Assembly: GCF_035975855.1 (NCBI RefSeq)
Contig: NZ_CP109055.1
Location: 4,712,001-4,776,000 of the forward strand
Direction of reading: 5' to 3'
DNA: 64,000 nucleotides
Origin: Streptomyces sp. NBC_01304
GTDB lineage: Bacteria > Actinomycetota > Actinomycetes > Streptomycetales > Streptomycetaceae
Shown piece after piece: positions 17,948 to 25,791 of this stretch. The notes under the pieces were generated by a model. That model was not told the origin of the DNA, did not search any database, and worked only from the letters and a program-made list of their open reading frames with translations. The translations under genes were made by a program, and so were the position numbers. How positions within the stretch are numbered: the stretch's first letter is position 1; every line of letters begins with the position of its first letter.

Positions 17948-20176
17948 CTATTCGGGCCGGAACGTGGCGAACGCCGTCTTGCGCAGCGTCGTACATTCCT
18001 TGCTGTCCCACTCGCTCGCCTTGCAGCTGATCATGATGGCGTAGCCGCGGTTCTCGTCCACCTTGAAGCCGCGGTTGAGGACTCTTATCCGGTCGCCGTT
18101 CTGGTCGCGCTCGAACTCCCAGTCCGCGACGGTCGGATAGCCGTTGTACTCGACCGTCCGTATGCCGATCATCTTGAAGTTCGTACTGCTCCCCGACACG
18201 GCGGGCACTGCGGAACGCCAGGCGGAGGCAGCGCTGTCGCTGGGATTGCGGTTGAAGTCGACCTGGACGCGCGGGAATCCGCCGTCCTCGCTGAATATCG
18301 CGCCGGAGCTCCGCCCGGCCGTCCCCGTACGCCGGAACTCCTTGGGCATGGCCATGGAGAAGCGGAACTGCCCGTCGGCCACGCGCTCATAGCCCTCGGG
18401 GATCTGATCCCCGGAGCCCTGACCGCCGTCGTCGCCGTCGCCGGAACCGCCGTCATCGCCCTCGTCGCCGCCGGAGCCCTGGCCGCCGTTCTCCTCCTGG
18501 GAGTCGCCGGTCGGGTCCGTGCCCTGGGACGGCTCGTCCTTGCCCTGGTCGCCGCCGTCCCCGGTGTTCGCCCCGCTGGAGGCGGCCTTGTCCTTGCCGC
18601 CGCCCTTGCTGTCCGGCTGGTCCTCGTTGCCGTTCAACGCGACGGCGAGCACCGCACCGAGCACGGCGATCGCGACGGCGACCGCCACGAGCACCAGGGT
18701 CCGCCGCGGCACCACATCGCTGAGCGAGGCACGCGCGGGCCGCCCCGCGCCACCGGAACCAGAACCGGCACCCGAGTCCGAACCCCCGGCCGCAGCCGTG
18801 GACTCGGACGCGGTCGCCTCCGCGGGCCCCGTCGACGAGGCGGCATTGCGCACCGAACGCAGCGCGCCGCGCAGCCGGTCCGCCACCTCACCGCGCCGCG
18901 CGGAGTCCGCGGGGACGGGCGGCAGCGGGACCACCTTGGTCTGCTCGGGCGAGGCGACGACGCCGGGCTCCGCGTCCAACGGCTCCGGCGCATTGACCAC
19001 ATCGTTGAGCAGCGCCCGCGCACTCGCGTCGTCGAGCCGGTGCTCCGGGTCCTTCTCCAGCAGGCCGTAGATGACCTTCTCGAGCCGCCCGGCGTTCCGC
19101 GGGGGCTCCAGCTGCTCGGTCATCACCGCGGTGAGCGTGGCGATCGCCGATCCCTTGTCGTACGGCGGAACGCCCTCGACGGCCGCGTACAGCAGGCCGC
19201 CCAGCGACCACAGGTCGGCGGCCGGGCCCGGCTTGTGGCCACGGGCACGCTCGGGCGAGATGTACGAGGGTGCGCCGACGAGCATGCCGGTCGAGGTGAT
19301 GGACGGGTCGCCCTCGACCTGCGCGATGCCGAAGTCGGTGAGCACGACGCGGCCGTCGTCACCGGCGATCAGTACGTTGGACGGCTTCACATCGCGGTGC
19401 AGGATGCCCTCGCGGTGCGCGGAACGCAGTACGTCGAGGACGGCGAGCCCGACCTCGGCGGCGCGCTTCGGCGTCAGATAGCCGTCCTCGCGCACGACCT
19501 CGGCGAGCGACTTGCCCTCGATGAGCTCCATGACGATCCACGGGCGGTCGTCCTCGTCCACGACGTCGTAGACGGTGACCGCGCCGTTGTTACGGATCCG
19601 GGCAATCGCCTTGGCCTCGCGGAGCGTACGCGTGATGAGCCGGCGCTTCTCGTCGTCGTCGATGGCCGAGGGGAACCGCAGCTCCTTGACCGCGACGGTA
19701 CGCCCGAGCGTCTCGTCGACCGCCCGCCAGACCGTGCCCATGCCACCGCGACCGAGCACCTCACCGAGCCGGTACCGCCCGGCGAGCAGCCGCGAGGCCG
19801 CACCCCGGACAGGCTTCTTGGGCACCTCGACCTTGTCCTCGACGGAGGCCTTGTCGGCGCTGTCCTCGACGGACGTCTTCTCGGCCCTGTCCTCGACAGG
19901 CGCCTTGTCGTCGTCGCGAGATCCCTCGGAAGATTCCTCGTGAGAGTCCTCAGGCGATGCGTCGGGCGATGTGTCGAGCGATGCGTCGGGAGCGTCTTCC
20001 GGCACGTCGGCCTTGCCCTCGGCAGGCTCCTTCGGAGTGACTGCCGTGCCCCGGCCGGACTCCTCGGCCGCATCCGCGCCGGACTCCTCGGGCGCCTCGG
20101 CCGCGTCCCGACCGGACTCCTTCGGCAGCTCAGCCTCGTCCCGACGGGCTTCCTTCGGCTGCTCAGCCTCCGACAT
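17948..20176 (-). CDS. Membrane Ser/Thr protein kinase 6 of the cluster
   Basis: A 742-residue kinase from the ATG at 20176 (MSEAEQ). The first 120 residues are acidic, disordered and internally repetitive (VED-x4-K/D-x-SVED). The kinase domain follows, with GRGGMG at 142-147, K164, HRDVKPSNVL, LTDFGIAQ and SPERARG, where Ser replaces the usual Ala of APE. One transmembrane helix (LVLVAVAVAIAVLGAVLAVAL) is followed by a Gly/Asp/Gln-rich spacer and an outer domain opening GYERVADGQFRFSMAMPKEF. It is the most upstream gene of the run, so the promoter for at least part of the cluster should lie at 20177-20340. Confidence 0.9.
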   Translation of the reverse strand: MSEAEQPKEARRDEAELPKESGRDAAEAPEESGADAAEESGRGTAVTPKEPAEGKADVPEDAPDASLDTSPDASPEDSHEESSEGSRDDDKAPVEDRAEKTSVEDSADKASVEDKVEVPKKPVRGAASRLLAGRYRLGEVLGRGGMGTVWRAVDETLGRTVAVKELRFPSAIDDDEKRRLITRTLREAKAIARIRNNGAVTVYDVVDEDDRPWIVMELIEGKSLAEVVREDGYLTPKRAAEVGLAVLDVLRSAHREGILHRDVKPSNVLIAGDDGRVVLTDFGIAQVEGDPSITSTGMLVGAPSYISPERARGHKPGPAADLWSLGGLLYAAVEGVPPYDKGSAIATLTAVMTEQLEPPRNAGRLEKVIYGLLEKDPEHRLDDASARALLNDVVNAPEPLDAEPGVVASPEQTKVVPLPPVPADSARRGEVADRLRGALRSVRNAASSTGPAEATASESTAAAGGSDSGAGSGSGGAGRPARASLSDVVPRRTLVLVAVAVAIAVLGAVLAVALNGNEDQPDSKGGGKDKAASSGANTGDGGDQGKDEPSQGTDPTGDSQEENGGQGSGGDEGDDGGSGDGDDGGQGSGDQIPEGYERVADGQFRFSMAMPKEFRRTGTAGRSSGAIFSEDGGFPRVQVDFNRNPSDSAASAWRSAVPAVSGSSTNFKMIGIRTVEYNGYPTVADWEFERDQNGDRIRVLNRGFKVDENRGYAIMISCKASEWDSKECTTLRKTAFATFRPE

Positions 20177-20340
20177 GCGTCCCCTCTGCAATCAACCCGC
20201 CCTGGCAGAGCGTCCATTGTCTCTCATGCTCGGGGTGGGGGAAGGCCCGGGTCCGGGCGATGATGGCGAAACACACACCAGGGCGGGCCGCAGCCCGGAC
20301 ACAACGGCCGACACCGCACCGGGAACGAGGGGGACCGCAC

Positions 20341-21534
20341 ATGACCCACCGCCCCGCACCCCGAGGCCCCCGCACCCTGGCCACCACGGCAGCCCTGCTC
20401 ACGGCGCTGACCGCGCCACTCGCCGGCTGCACGGACACCGACACCGCTGCCCCTTCCCGTACGGCACCCACCTCCGCCGGCTCCTCCACGAACTCCCCCG
20501 CAACATCGGACAATCCGGACCCCAAGCCCACCGGAACCGACCCGTCCCCCGCCTTGTCCGCCCTGGTCACCAAGGGCAGGGCCCCGGGCGCCGCCGCCCT
20601 CGCCCGGCGTGACGGCAGCACGCGGTTCACCACCGCGGGCGTGGCCGACACCCGCACCGACCGCCGCATCCACCGCGCGGACCGCTTCCGCGCGGGCAGC
20701 ATCACCAAGACCTTCACGGCCGTGGTCCTCCTCCAACTGGCCGCCGAGAAAAAGCTCTCCCTCGACGACACCGTGGAGCAGCACCTGCCCGGTCTCGTAC
20801 GCGGCCACGGCAACAACGGCCGCAGGATCACCCTGCGTCAGCTCCTCAACCACACCAGCGGGTTGCCCAACTACACGGCCGACCCCGACAACCCCGCGAC
20901 TCCCCTCGACCGCACCCTCACCCCCGCCTCACTGGTCCGCTTCGCCCTCACCCACCCACCGGACTTCGCCCCGGGCAGCAAGTTCGCCTACTCCAACACC
21001 AACTACATCCTGCTCGGCATGATCACCGAGAAGGTCACCGGCCACGGCTACGCCGAGGAAGCCACCCGCCGCATCCTCAAACCCCTGAAGCTGACCGGCA
21101 CCTCCTACCCCGGCACCCGCCGCGACCTCCCGGCCCCCCACGGCAGCGGCTACACCGGCACCCCTGACGCCCCCCGCGACCGCACAGACCTCAACCCGTC
21201 AGGCGCAGGCGCCGCCGGCGAACTGATCACCACACTCAACGACCTGAACCGCTTCTACACAGCCCTGCTCTCCGGCGAACTCCTCCCCCCGACCCTCCTG
21301 ACACAGATGCGCGACGTCCACGCCACCAAGGGCAAGTACGGCCTGGGCCTGTTCCCCGTGGTCCTCTCCTGCACGATCGTCTGGGGCCACAACGGCACCA
21401 TCACCGGCTCCGCCGTCGACACTTTCGGCACGAAGAACGGCAGCCACGTCCTGACCTACCGGGTCAACGCCGACTGGCTGGCCGAGAACCCAGATCTGGA
21501 AAGGCCCTTCCTGGAAGCCGAGTTCTGCCCTTAA
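20341..21534 (+). CDS. Serine hydrolase lipoprotein (class C beta-lactamase/DD-peptidase fold)
   Basis: A 397-residue exported protein. It has a signal peptide ending in the lipobox LAGC (Cys30) and then a Thr/Pro/Ser linker. The penicillin-recognising fold carries the catalytic tetrad S120-x-x-K123 (GSITKTF), Tyr217-Ser-Asn219 (AYSNTN) and GHNG for the third box. Such proteins include D-Ala-D-Ala carboxypeptidases, esterases and beta-lactamases, and the sequence does not decide among them. The ATG at 20341 has GAGGGGGA upstream and starts exactly at the signal peptide. It is divergent from kinase 6. Confidence 0.85.
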   Translation: MTHRPAPRGPRTLATTAALLTALTAPLAGCTDTDTAAPSRTAPTSAGSSTNSPATSDNPDPKPTGTDPSPALSALVTKGRAPGAAALARRDGSTRFTTAGVADTRTDRRIHRADRFRAGSITKTFTAVVLLQLAAEKKLSLDDTVEQHLPGLVRGHGNNGRRITLRQLLNHTSGLPNYTADPDNPATPLDRTLTPASLVRFALTHPPDFAPGSKFAYSNTNYILLGMITEKVTGHGYAEEATRRILKPLKLTGTSYPGTRRDLPAPHGSGYTGTPDAPRDRTDLNPSGAGAAGELITTLNDLNRFYTALLSGELLPPTLLTQMRDVHATKGKYGLGLFPVVLSCTIVWGHNGTITGSAVDTFGTKNGSHVLTYRVNADWLAENPDLERPFLEAEFCP

Positions 21535-21663
21535 GGGGTGCGGGGAACTGTGCGACCAGCCACGACGGACCCGCAGACCAAACGCCAACCGCACCCACCC
21601 CCAGGGGCGCGGGGAACTGCGCAACCAGCCGCAGCGCACCGCACCCGAAGAACCCCGCCGCAC
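21535..21663 (+). repeat. Two copies of a common Streptomyces extragenic repeat
   Basis: The region between the serine hydrolase gene and glpD holds two related direct copies of a motif reading GGGGYGCGGGGAACTGYGC followed by RACCAGCC, at about 21535-21568 and 21604-21635. I recall this motif as scattered between genes in many Streptomyces genomes, often after stop codons. Its function is unknown; it may be a terminator or recombination remnant. No gene is seen here. Confidence 0.6.
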
Positions 21664-21686
21664 CCGCAGGGTGAACCCGCCGAGGG

Positions 21687-23393
21687 CTACAACGGAACGA
21701 TGTCCGGCGCCCCAAGCCGAGCCGCATCCGCCGTCAAATCATCCGGCTGCCGCTGAGACTCCCGCTCAGCCTCAACCCGCTTCTGGTAGTGCTCCACCTC
21801 CCGCTCGATCTGGTCCTTGTCCCACCCGAGCATCTTCGCCATCAGCTCGGCCGCCTCCCGCGCACTGCGCGTCCCCCGGTCGAAGGTCTCGATCGAGATG
21901 CGCGTACGCCGCGTCAGCACGTCGTCCAGATGACGCGCCCCCTCGTGCGAGGCCGCGTACACGACCTCGGCCCGCAGATAGTCCTCGGCCGCGGCAAGCG
22001 GCTCACCGAGCGAAGCATCGGCGGCGATCAGTTCGAGCAGTTCCTCGGTCAGCGAGCCGTACCGGTTCAACAGGTGCTCCACGCGCGCCACATGGAGCCC
22101 GGTCCGCGCCGCGATCCGCGCCCGCGCGTTCCACAGCGCCTTGTACCCCTCGGCCCCGACCAGCGGAATGTCCTCGGTGACACACTCGGCGACCCGCTGG
22201 TCGAGCCCGTGCACCGCCTCGTCCACCGCGTCCTTGGCCATCACCCGGTACGTCGTGTACTTGCCGCCCGCCACCACCACGAGCCCCGGCACCGGATGCG
22301 CCACCGTGTGCTCCCGCGACAGCTTGCTGGTGGCGTCCGACTCCCCGGCGAGCAGCGGCCGCAGCCCCGCGTACACACCCTGTACGTCGTCCCGAGTGAG
22401 CGGCACGGCGAGCACCGAGTTCACATGCTCGAGCAGATAGTCGATGTCCGCGCTGGACGCGGCCGGGTGCGCCTTGTCCAGATCCCAGTCGGTGTCCGTC
22501 GTCCCGACGATCCAGTGCCGGCCCCAGGGGATCACGAAGAGCACGGACTTCTCGGTGCGCAGGATCAGCCCGGTCGTCGAGTGGATCCGGTCCTTCGGCA
22601 CGACCAGGTGGATGCCCTTGGAGGCCCGGACGTGGAACTGCCCGCGCTCCCCCACCATCGCCTGGGTGTCATCGGTCCACACCCCGGTGGCATTGACGAT
22701 CTGCCGGGCCCGGACCTCGTACTCCCCGCCGCCCTCGACGTCCTGCACCTTCGCCCCGACGACCCGCTCGCCCTCGCGCAGGAACCCGGTCACCCGCGCC
22801 CGGTTGGCGACCTTCGCGCCGTACGCCGACGCCGTGCGCACCAGCGTCGCCACATAGCGCGCGTCGTCCATCTGCGCGTCGTAGTACTGCAACGCCCCGA
22901 CCAGCGCGTCCTTCTTCAGGCAGGGCGCGATCTGCAGCGCGCGGCGCCGCGACAGATGCCGGTGCGAGGGCACCCCGCGGCTGTGCCCACTCGACATCGA
23001 CATGGCGTCGTACAGGGCGACGCCCGACCCCGCGTACACCCGCTCCCAGCCCTTGCCCTTGAGCGGATACAGGAACGGCACCGGCTTCACCAGGTGCGGC
23101 GCGATCCGCTCGAGCAGCAGCCCGCGCTCCTTGAGCGCCTCGCGCACCAGCATGAAGTCGAGCATCTCCAGATAGCGAAGGCCGCCGTGGATCAGCTTGC
23201 TCGACCGGCTGGAGGTGCCCGAGGCCCAGTCCCGCGCCTCGACCAGGCCCGTCGACAGGCCGCGCGTCACGGCATCGAGCGCCGTGCCGGCGCCGACCAC
23301 GCCCGCGCCCACGACCAGTACGTCCAGTTCACGCTCGGCCATCGCCGCAAGCGCCTCGGCCCGCTCGGCCGGTCCCAGTGTCGCTGTCCTCAC
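21687..23393 (-). CDS. glpD: FAD-dependent glycerol-3-phosphate dehydrogenase
   Basis: A 568-residue enzyme. The FAD motif GAGVVGAG is at 29-36, and the family signature (SSRSSKLIHGGLRYLE) follows near 61-76. It oxidises sn-glycerol-3-phosphate to dihydroxyacetone phosphate and passes electrons to the quinone pool at the membrane. Length and the C-terminal cap region match the GlpD family. No glycerol kinase or facilitator gene is adjacent, so it is an orphan copy rather than part of a gyl-type operon. The upstream gap contains two inverted TTGTCCACA boxes. Confidence 0.93.
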   Translation of the reverse strand: MRTATLGPAERAEALAAMAERELDVLVVGAGVVGAGTALDAVTRGLSTGLVEARDWASGTSSRSSKLIHGGLRYLEMLDFMLVREALKERGLLLERIAPHLVKPVPFLYPLKGKGWERVYAGSGVALYDAMSMSSGHSRGVPSHRHLSRRRALQIAPCLKKDALVGALQYYDAQMDDARYVATLVRTASAYGAKVANRARVTGFLREGERVVGAKVQDVEGGGEYEVRARQIVNATGVWTDDTQAMVGERGQFHVRASKGIHLVVPKDRIHSTTGLILRTEKSVLFVIPWGRHWIVGTTDTDWDLDKAHPAASSADIDYLLEHVNSVLAVPLTRDDVQGVYAGLRPLLAGESDATSKLSREHTVAHPVPGLVVVAGGKYTTYRVMAKDAVDEAVHGLDQRVAECVTEDIPLVGAEGYKALWNARARIAARTGLHVARVEHLLNRYGSLTEELLELIAADASLGEPLAAAEDYLRAEVVYAASHEGARHLDDVLTRRTRISIETFDRGTRSAREAAELMAKMLGWDKDQIEREVEHYQKRVEAERESQRQPDDLTADAARLGAPDIVPL

Positions 23394-23481
23394 CGCATGC
23401 CTCCCGTCGCCCCCGTGTGGTCCGGCTCACATCGACGATTCTGTCCGCCCGCACTGACATCGGCCACTACCCAGCCGCCCC

Positions 23482-23577
23482 CTGTGGACAACACTCCGAA
23501 CTCTGTCGCTCCGCAATACCGCAAATCGGTCATATTTACTCCTAACCTGACATTGCGCTCGTCCGGTTTGTCCACAG
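23482..23577. promoter_or_regulatory. Two inverted DnaA-box-like sites
   Basis: CTGTGGACAA at 23482-23491 and TTGTCCACAG at 23568-23577 are exact 10-bp inverted copies. Their core TTGTCCACA equals the preferred DnaA box of Streptomyces. They lie in the 265-bp gap between divergent glpD and the nucleotide-sugar dehydrogenase gene. They could bind DnaA outside the origin or, as an inverted pair, act as operator half-sites for another regulator. Confidence 0.5.
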
Positions 23578-23658
23578 GGCTTGCGCGTCTCCCGCAGTCC
23601 CGCTAATGGACGCTCTCGCAATTGGCGCTCCGGAAACTGGGAAGGACGGCCCACCGTC

Positions 23659-24930
23659 ATGCCCGCAGATCTCGCCGTCATCGGACTCGGCCACCTCGGC
23701 CTGCCCCTTGCCCAGGCCGCCGTAGCGGCCGGCATCGACACCGTCGCGTACGACCCGAGACTCTCCACTGAGCTGGCCACCGAGATCGCCGCGGGCCGGC
23801 TGCCCGCCGACGAGGGCACGCTCACCGCCGCCGACCTGCGCCGCATGCTCGCGGGAGGCTTCCGGCCGACCACCAACCCGGTCGAGCTCGGCCGCGTCCG
23901 CACCGCCGTGATCTGCGCACCCGCCCCCCTCGGCCCCGACGGCTCGCCCGACCTGTCGCACATCGCCGACTCCGCCCGCGCCCTCGCCACCCGGCTCCGC
24001 CCGCACACGACGGTCATCCTGGAGTCCCCCGCCTACCCCGGAACCACCGACGGATTCCTGCGCCCCCTCCTCGAGGAGGGATCCGGCCTGCGGGCGGGCC
24101 ACGACTTCCACCTCGCCTACTCCCCCGGCCGCCTCGACCCGGGCAACCGCACCCACGGCTACGCCGGCATCCCCAAGGTCATCGGCGGCCTCACCCCGGC
24201 CTGCACCGAATCAGCAGCGGCCTTCTACGGACGCCTGACCGACAAGGTCGTCCGCGCCCGCGGCCCCCGCGAGGCCGAGACCGCGCAGCTCCTGGAGACC
24301 AACTACCGGCACGTCAACATCGCCCTGGTCAACGAGATGGCCGTGCTCTGCCACGACCTCGGCATCGACCTGTGGGACGTCATCCGCTGCGCCGAGACCA
24401 AGCCCTTCGGCTTCCAGGCCTTCCGCCCGGGCCCCGGCGTCGGCGGCCACGGCACCCCGCTCGACCCCAACTACCTGCCGCACCCGAGCCGCACGCCCGG
24501 CCACCCGCTGCGCATGGTCGGCCTCGCCCAGGAGATCAACCAGCGGATGCCGAGCTATGTCATCCAGCGCGCGGCCACCCTCCTCAACGAGCACGGCAAA
24601 TCCGCCCGCGGCGCGCGCGTGCTGCTCCTCGGCGTCACCTACAAGCCCGACCTCGCCGACCAGCAGGGCGCCCCCGCCCAAGAGATCGCCACCCGCCTGA
24701 TGGAGCTCGGCGCCTCGATCAGCTACCACGACCCCTACGTCCCCAACTGGCGCGTCCTCGGCCGCCCGGTCCCCCGCGCGGACTCCCTCTACGAGGCGGT
24801 GGCCGACGCCGACCTGACGATCCTGCTCCAGCCCCACCGGACGTACGAACTGCAAGGTCTGTCGGTCAAGGCGCAGCTCCTCCTGGACACGCGCGGGGCG
24901 ACTCCGGTGGGTGCGGCCCACCGTCTGTGA
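23659..24930 (+). CDS. Nucleotide-sugar dehydrogenase homologue lacking catalytic Cys
   Basis: A 423-residue member of the UDP-glucose/UDP-ManNAc dehydrogenase family. The NAD motif GLGHLG is at the N-terminus, the central dimerisation segment reads TAQLLETNYRHVNIALVNEM, and the C-terminal domain carries LLGVTYKPD. The active-site motif, normally GGHCxPxDP in the WecC/WbpA branch, reads GGHGTPLDP: the thiol that forms the thioester is Gly265. Two-step oxidation to a uronic acid is therefore unlikely, and the protein may be a binding or single-step enzyme. The ATG at 23659 follows GGAAGGA. Confidence 0.85.
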   Translation: MPADLAVIGLGHLGLPLAQAAVAAGIDTVAYDPRLSTELATEIAAGRLPADEGTLTAADLRRMLAGGFRPTTNPVELGRVRTAVICAPAPLGPDGSPDLSHIADSARALATRLRPHTTVILESPAYPGTTDGFLRPLLEEGSGLRAGHDFHLAYSPGRLDPGNRTHGYAGIPKVIGGLTPACTESAAAFYGRLTDKVVRARGPREAETAQLLETNYRHVNIALVNEMAVLCHDLGIDLWDVIRCAETKPFGFQAFRPGPGVGGHGTPLDPNYLPHPSRTPGHPLRMVGLAQEINQRMPSYVIQRAATLLNEHGKSARGARVLLLGVTYKPDLADQQGAPAQEIATRLMELGASISYHDPYVPNWRVLGRPVPRADSLYEAVADADLTILLQPHRTYELQGLSVKAQLLLDTRGATPVGAAHRL

Positions 24931-25010
24931 ACGCCTGCCCCTGTGGACTGTCGGCTCCCGTTGATAACTTGAGCCATCAGAGTCATCGCCGCGCGCCCCC
25001 GGGGGACCCC

Positions 25011-25706
25011 ATGAGCCAGCCCTGGCAACCACAGCCTTCGCAAGACAATCCGTACTCCCAGACGCCACCCATGCCCGCAGGGGGCCCGCCCCCGATGCCG
25101 CCGCAGCAGCCCGGTTACGGCTACCCGCAGCAGGCACCCCAGCCTCAGCAGGCACCGCAGGGCTTCCCGCAGCAGGGGTTCGCCCCGCAGCAGCCGTTCC
25201 CGGGCCAGCCCAACTACGCCTATCCGCCCGGCTTCGCACCCAAGCCGGGCAACCCGGTCGGCGCGTTCTTCCTCGGACTGCTGGTCTCCGTGGTCGTCGC
25301 GGGGATCTACGCGCTGATCATGTTCGCCACGTACAAGGACGTGACCGAGGACAGCGTCGCGCACGCCATGTACCTCGGGCACGCACTGGTCAACGGCGCG
25401 CTCACCGGCCTGGTGGTCGGCGCCGTGGGCGGCCGCAGCGGCGGCGCACCCGTCAGCGGGGGCATCATCGGCGCGCTCGGCGCGTTCTTCGGCTCCGTCA
25501 ACGGCTTCGCCTTCATCATGCTGGACCAGCCCGGCGGCAGTAACTACCTCGAGGACGAGCCCTTCTTCCCGGTCGAGCTCTGGTGGGGCGGCAGCGGTCC
25601 CGCCGCGGAGACCAGCAACCACCTCATCGCCGTCCTCGGCCTGCTGCTCGCCGCGGGCATCGCCGTCGGCCTGGCCGTCGCCATGGGCCGCCGACGCCGC
25701 AGCTGA
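25011..25706 (+). CDS. Pro/Gln-rich small membrane protein
   Basis: A 231-residue protein of unknown function. Residues 1-85 are a Pro/Gln/Tyr-rich disordered cytoplasmic-type tail. Four hydrophobic segments follow (for example VGAFFLGLLVSVVVAGIYAL, a Gly/Val-rich pair, and LLLAAGIAVGLAVAM), ending in a basic RRRRS tail. An extracytoplasmic loop contains the acidic YLEDEPFFP. The ATG at 25011 follows GGGGGA. It lies 80 bp downstream of the dehydrogenase homologue and ends before a strong terminator. Confidence 0.75.
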   Translation: MSQPWQPQPSQDNPYSQTPPMPAGGPPPMPPQQPGYGYPQQAPQPQQAPQGFPQQGFAPQQPFPGQPNYAYPPGFAPKPGNPVGAFFLGLLVSVVVAGIYALIMFATYKDVTEDSVAHAMYLGHALVNGALTGLVVGAVGGRSGGAPVSGGIIGALGAFFGSVNGFAFIMLDQPGGSNYLEDEPFFPVELWWGGSGPAAETSNHLIAVLGLLLAAGIAVGLAVAMGRRRRS

Positions 25707-25725
25707 CAGCAGCCGTACGCACACG

Positions 25726-25768
25726 ACGAAGGGCCCGCATCGCCGACTCGGCGATGCGGGCCCTTCGT
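25726..25768. terminator. Strong bidirectional terminator
   Basis: A perfect 19-bp stem (25726-25744 with 25750-25768) and a 5-nt loop, GACTC, separate the convergent membrane-protein and guaB3 genes. The stem begins ACGAAGGGCCC and is closed at both ends by A/T-containing pairs, so it can act in either direction. Confidence 0.88.
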
Positions 25769-25791
25769 ACAGGCAAAACAGCCGAAGAACC

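Noticed and set aside
14885..20263. A 1792-codon open frame on the plus strand opposite the pseudokinase and kinase 6
   Set aside because: The translation is low-complexity and mirrors the codon bias of the minus-strand kinases. No ribosome site or domain supports it.
24939..24947. A third DnaA-like box (TGTGGACTG) after the dehydrogenase homologue
   Set aside because: Two mismatches from the box at the end positions and no partner nearby; too weak to claim.
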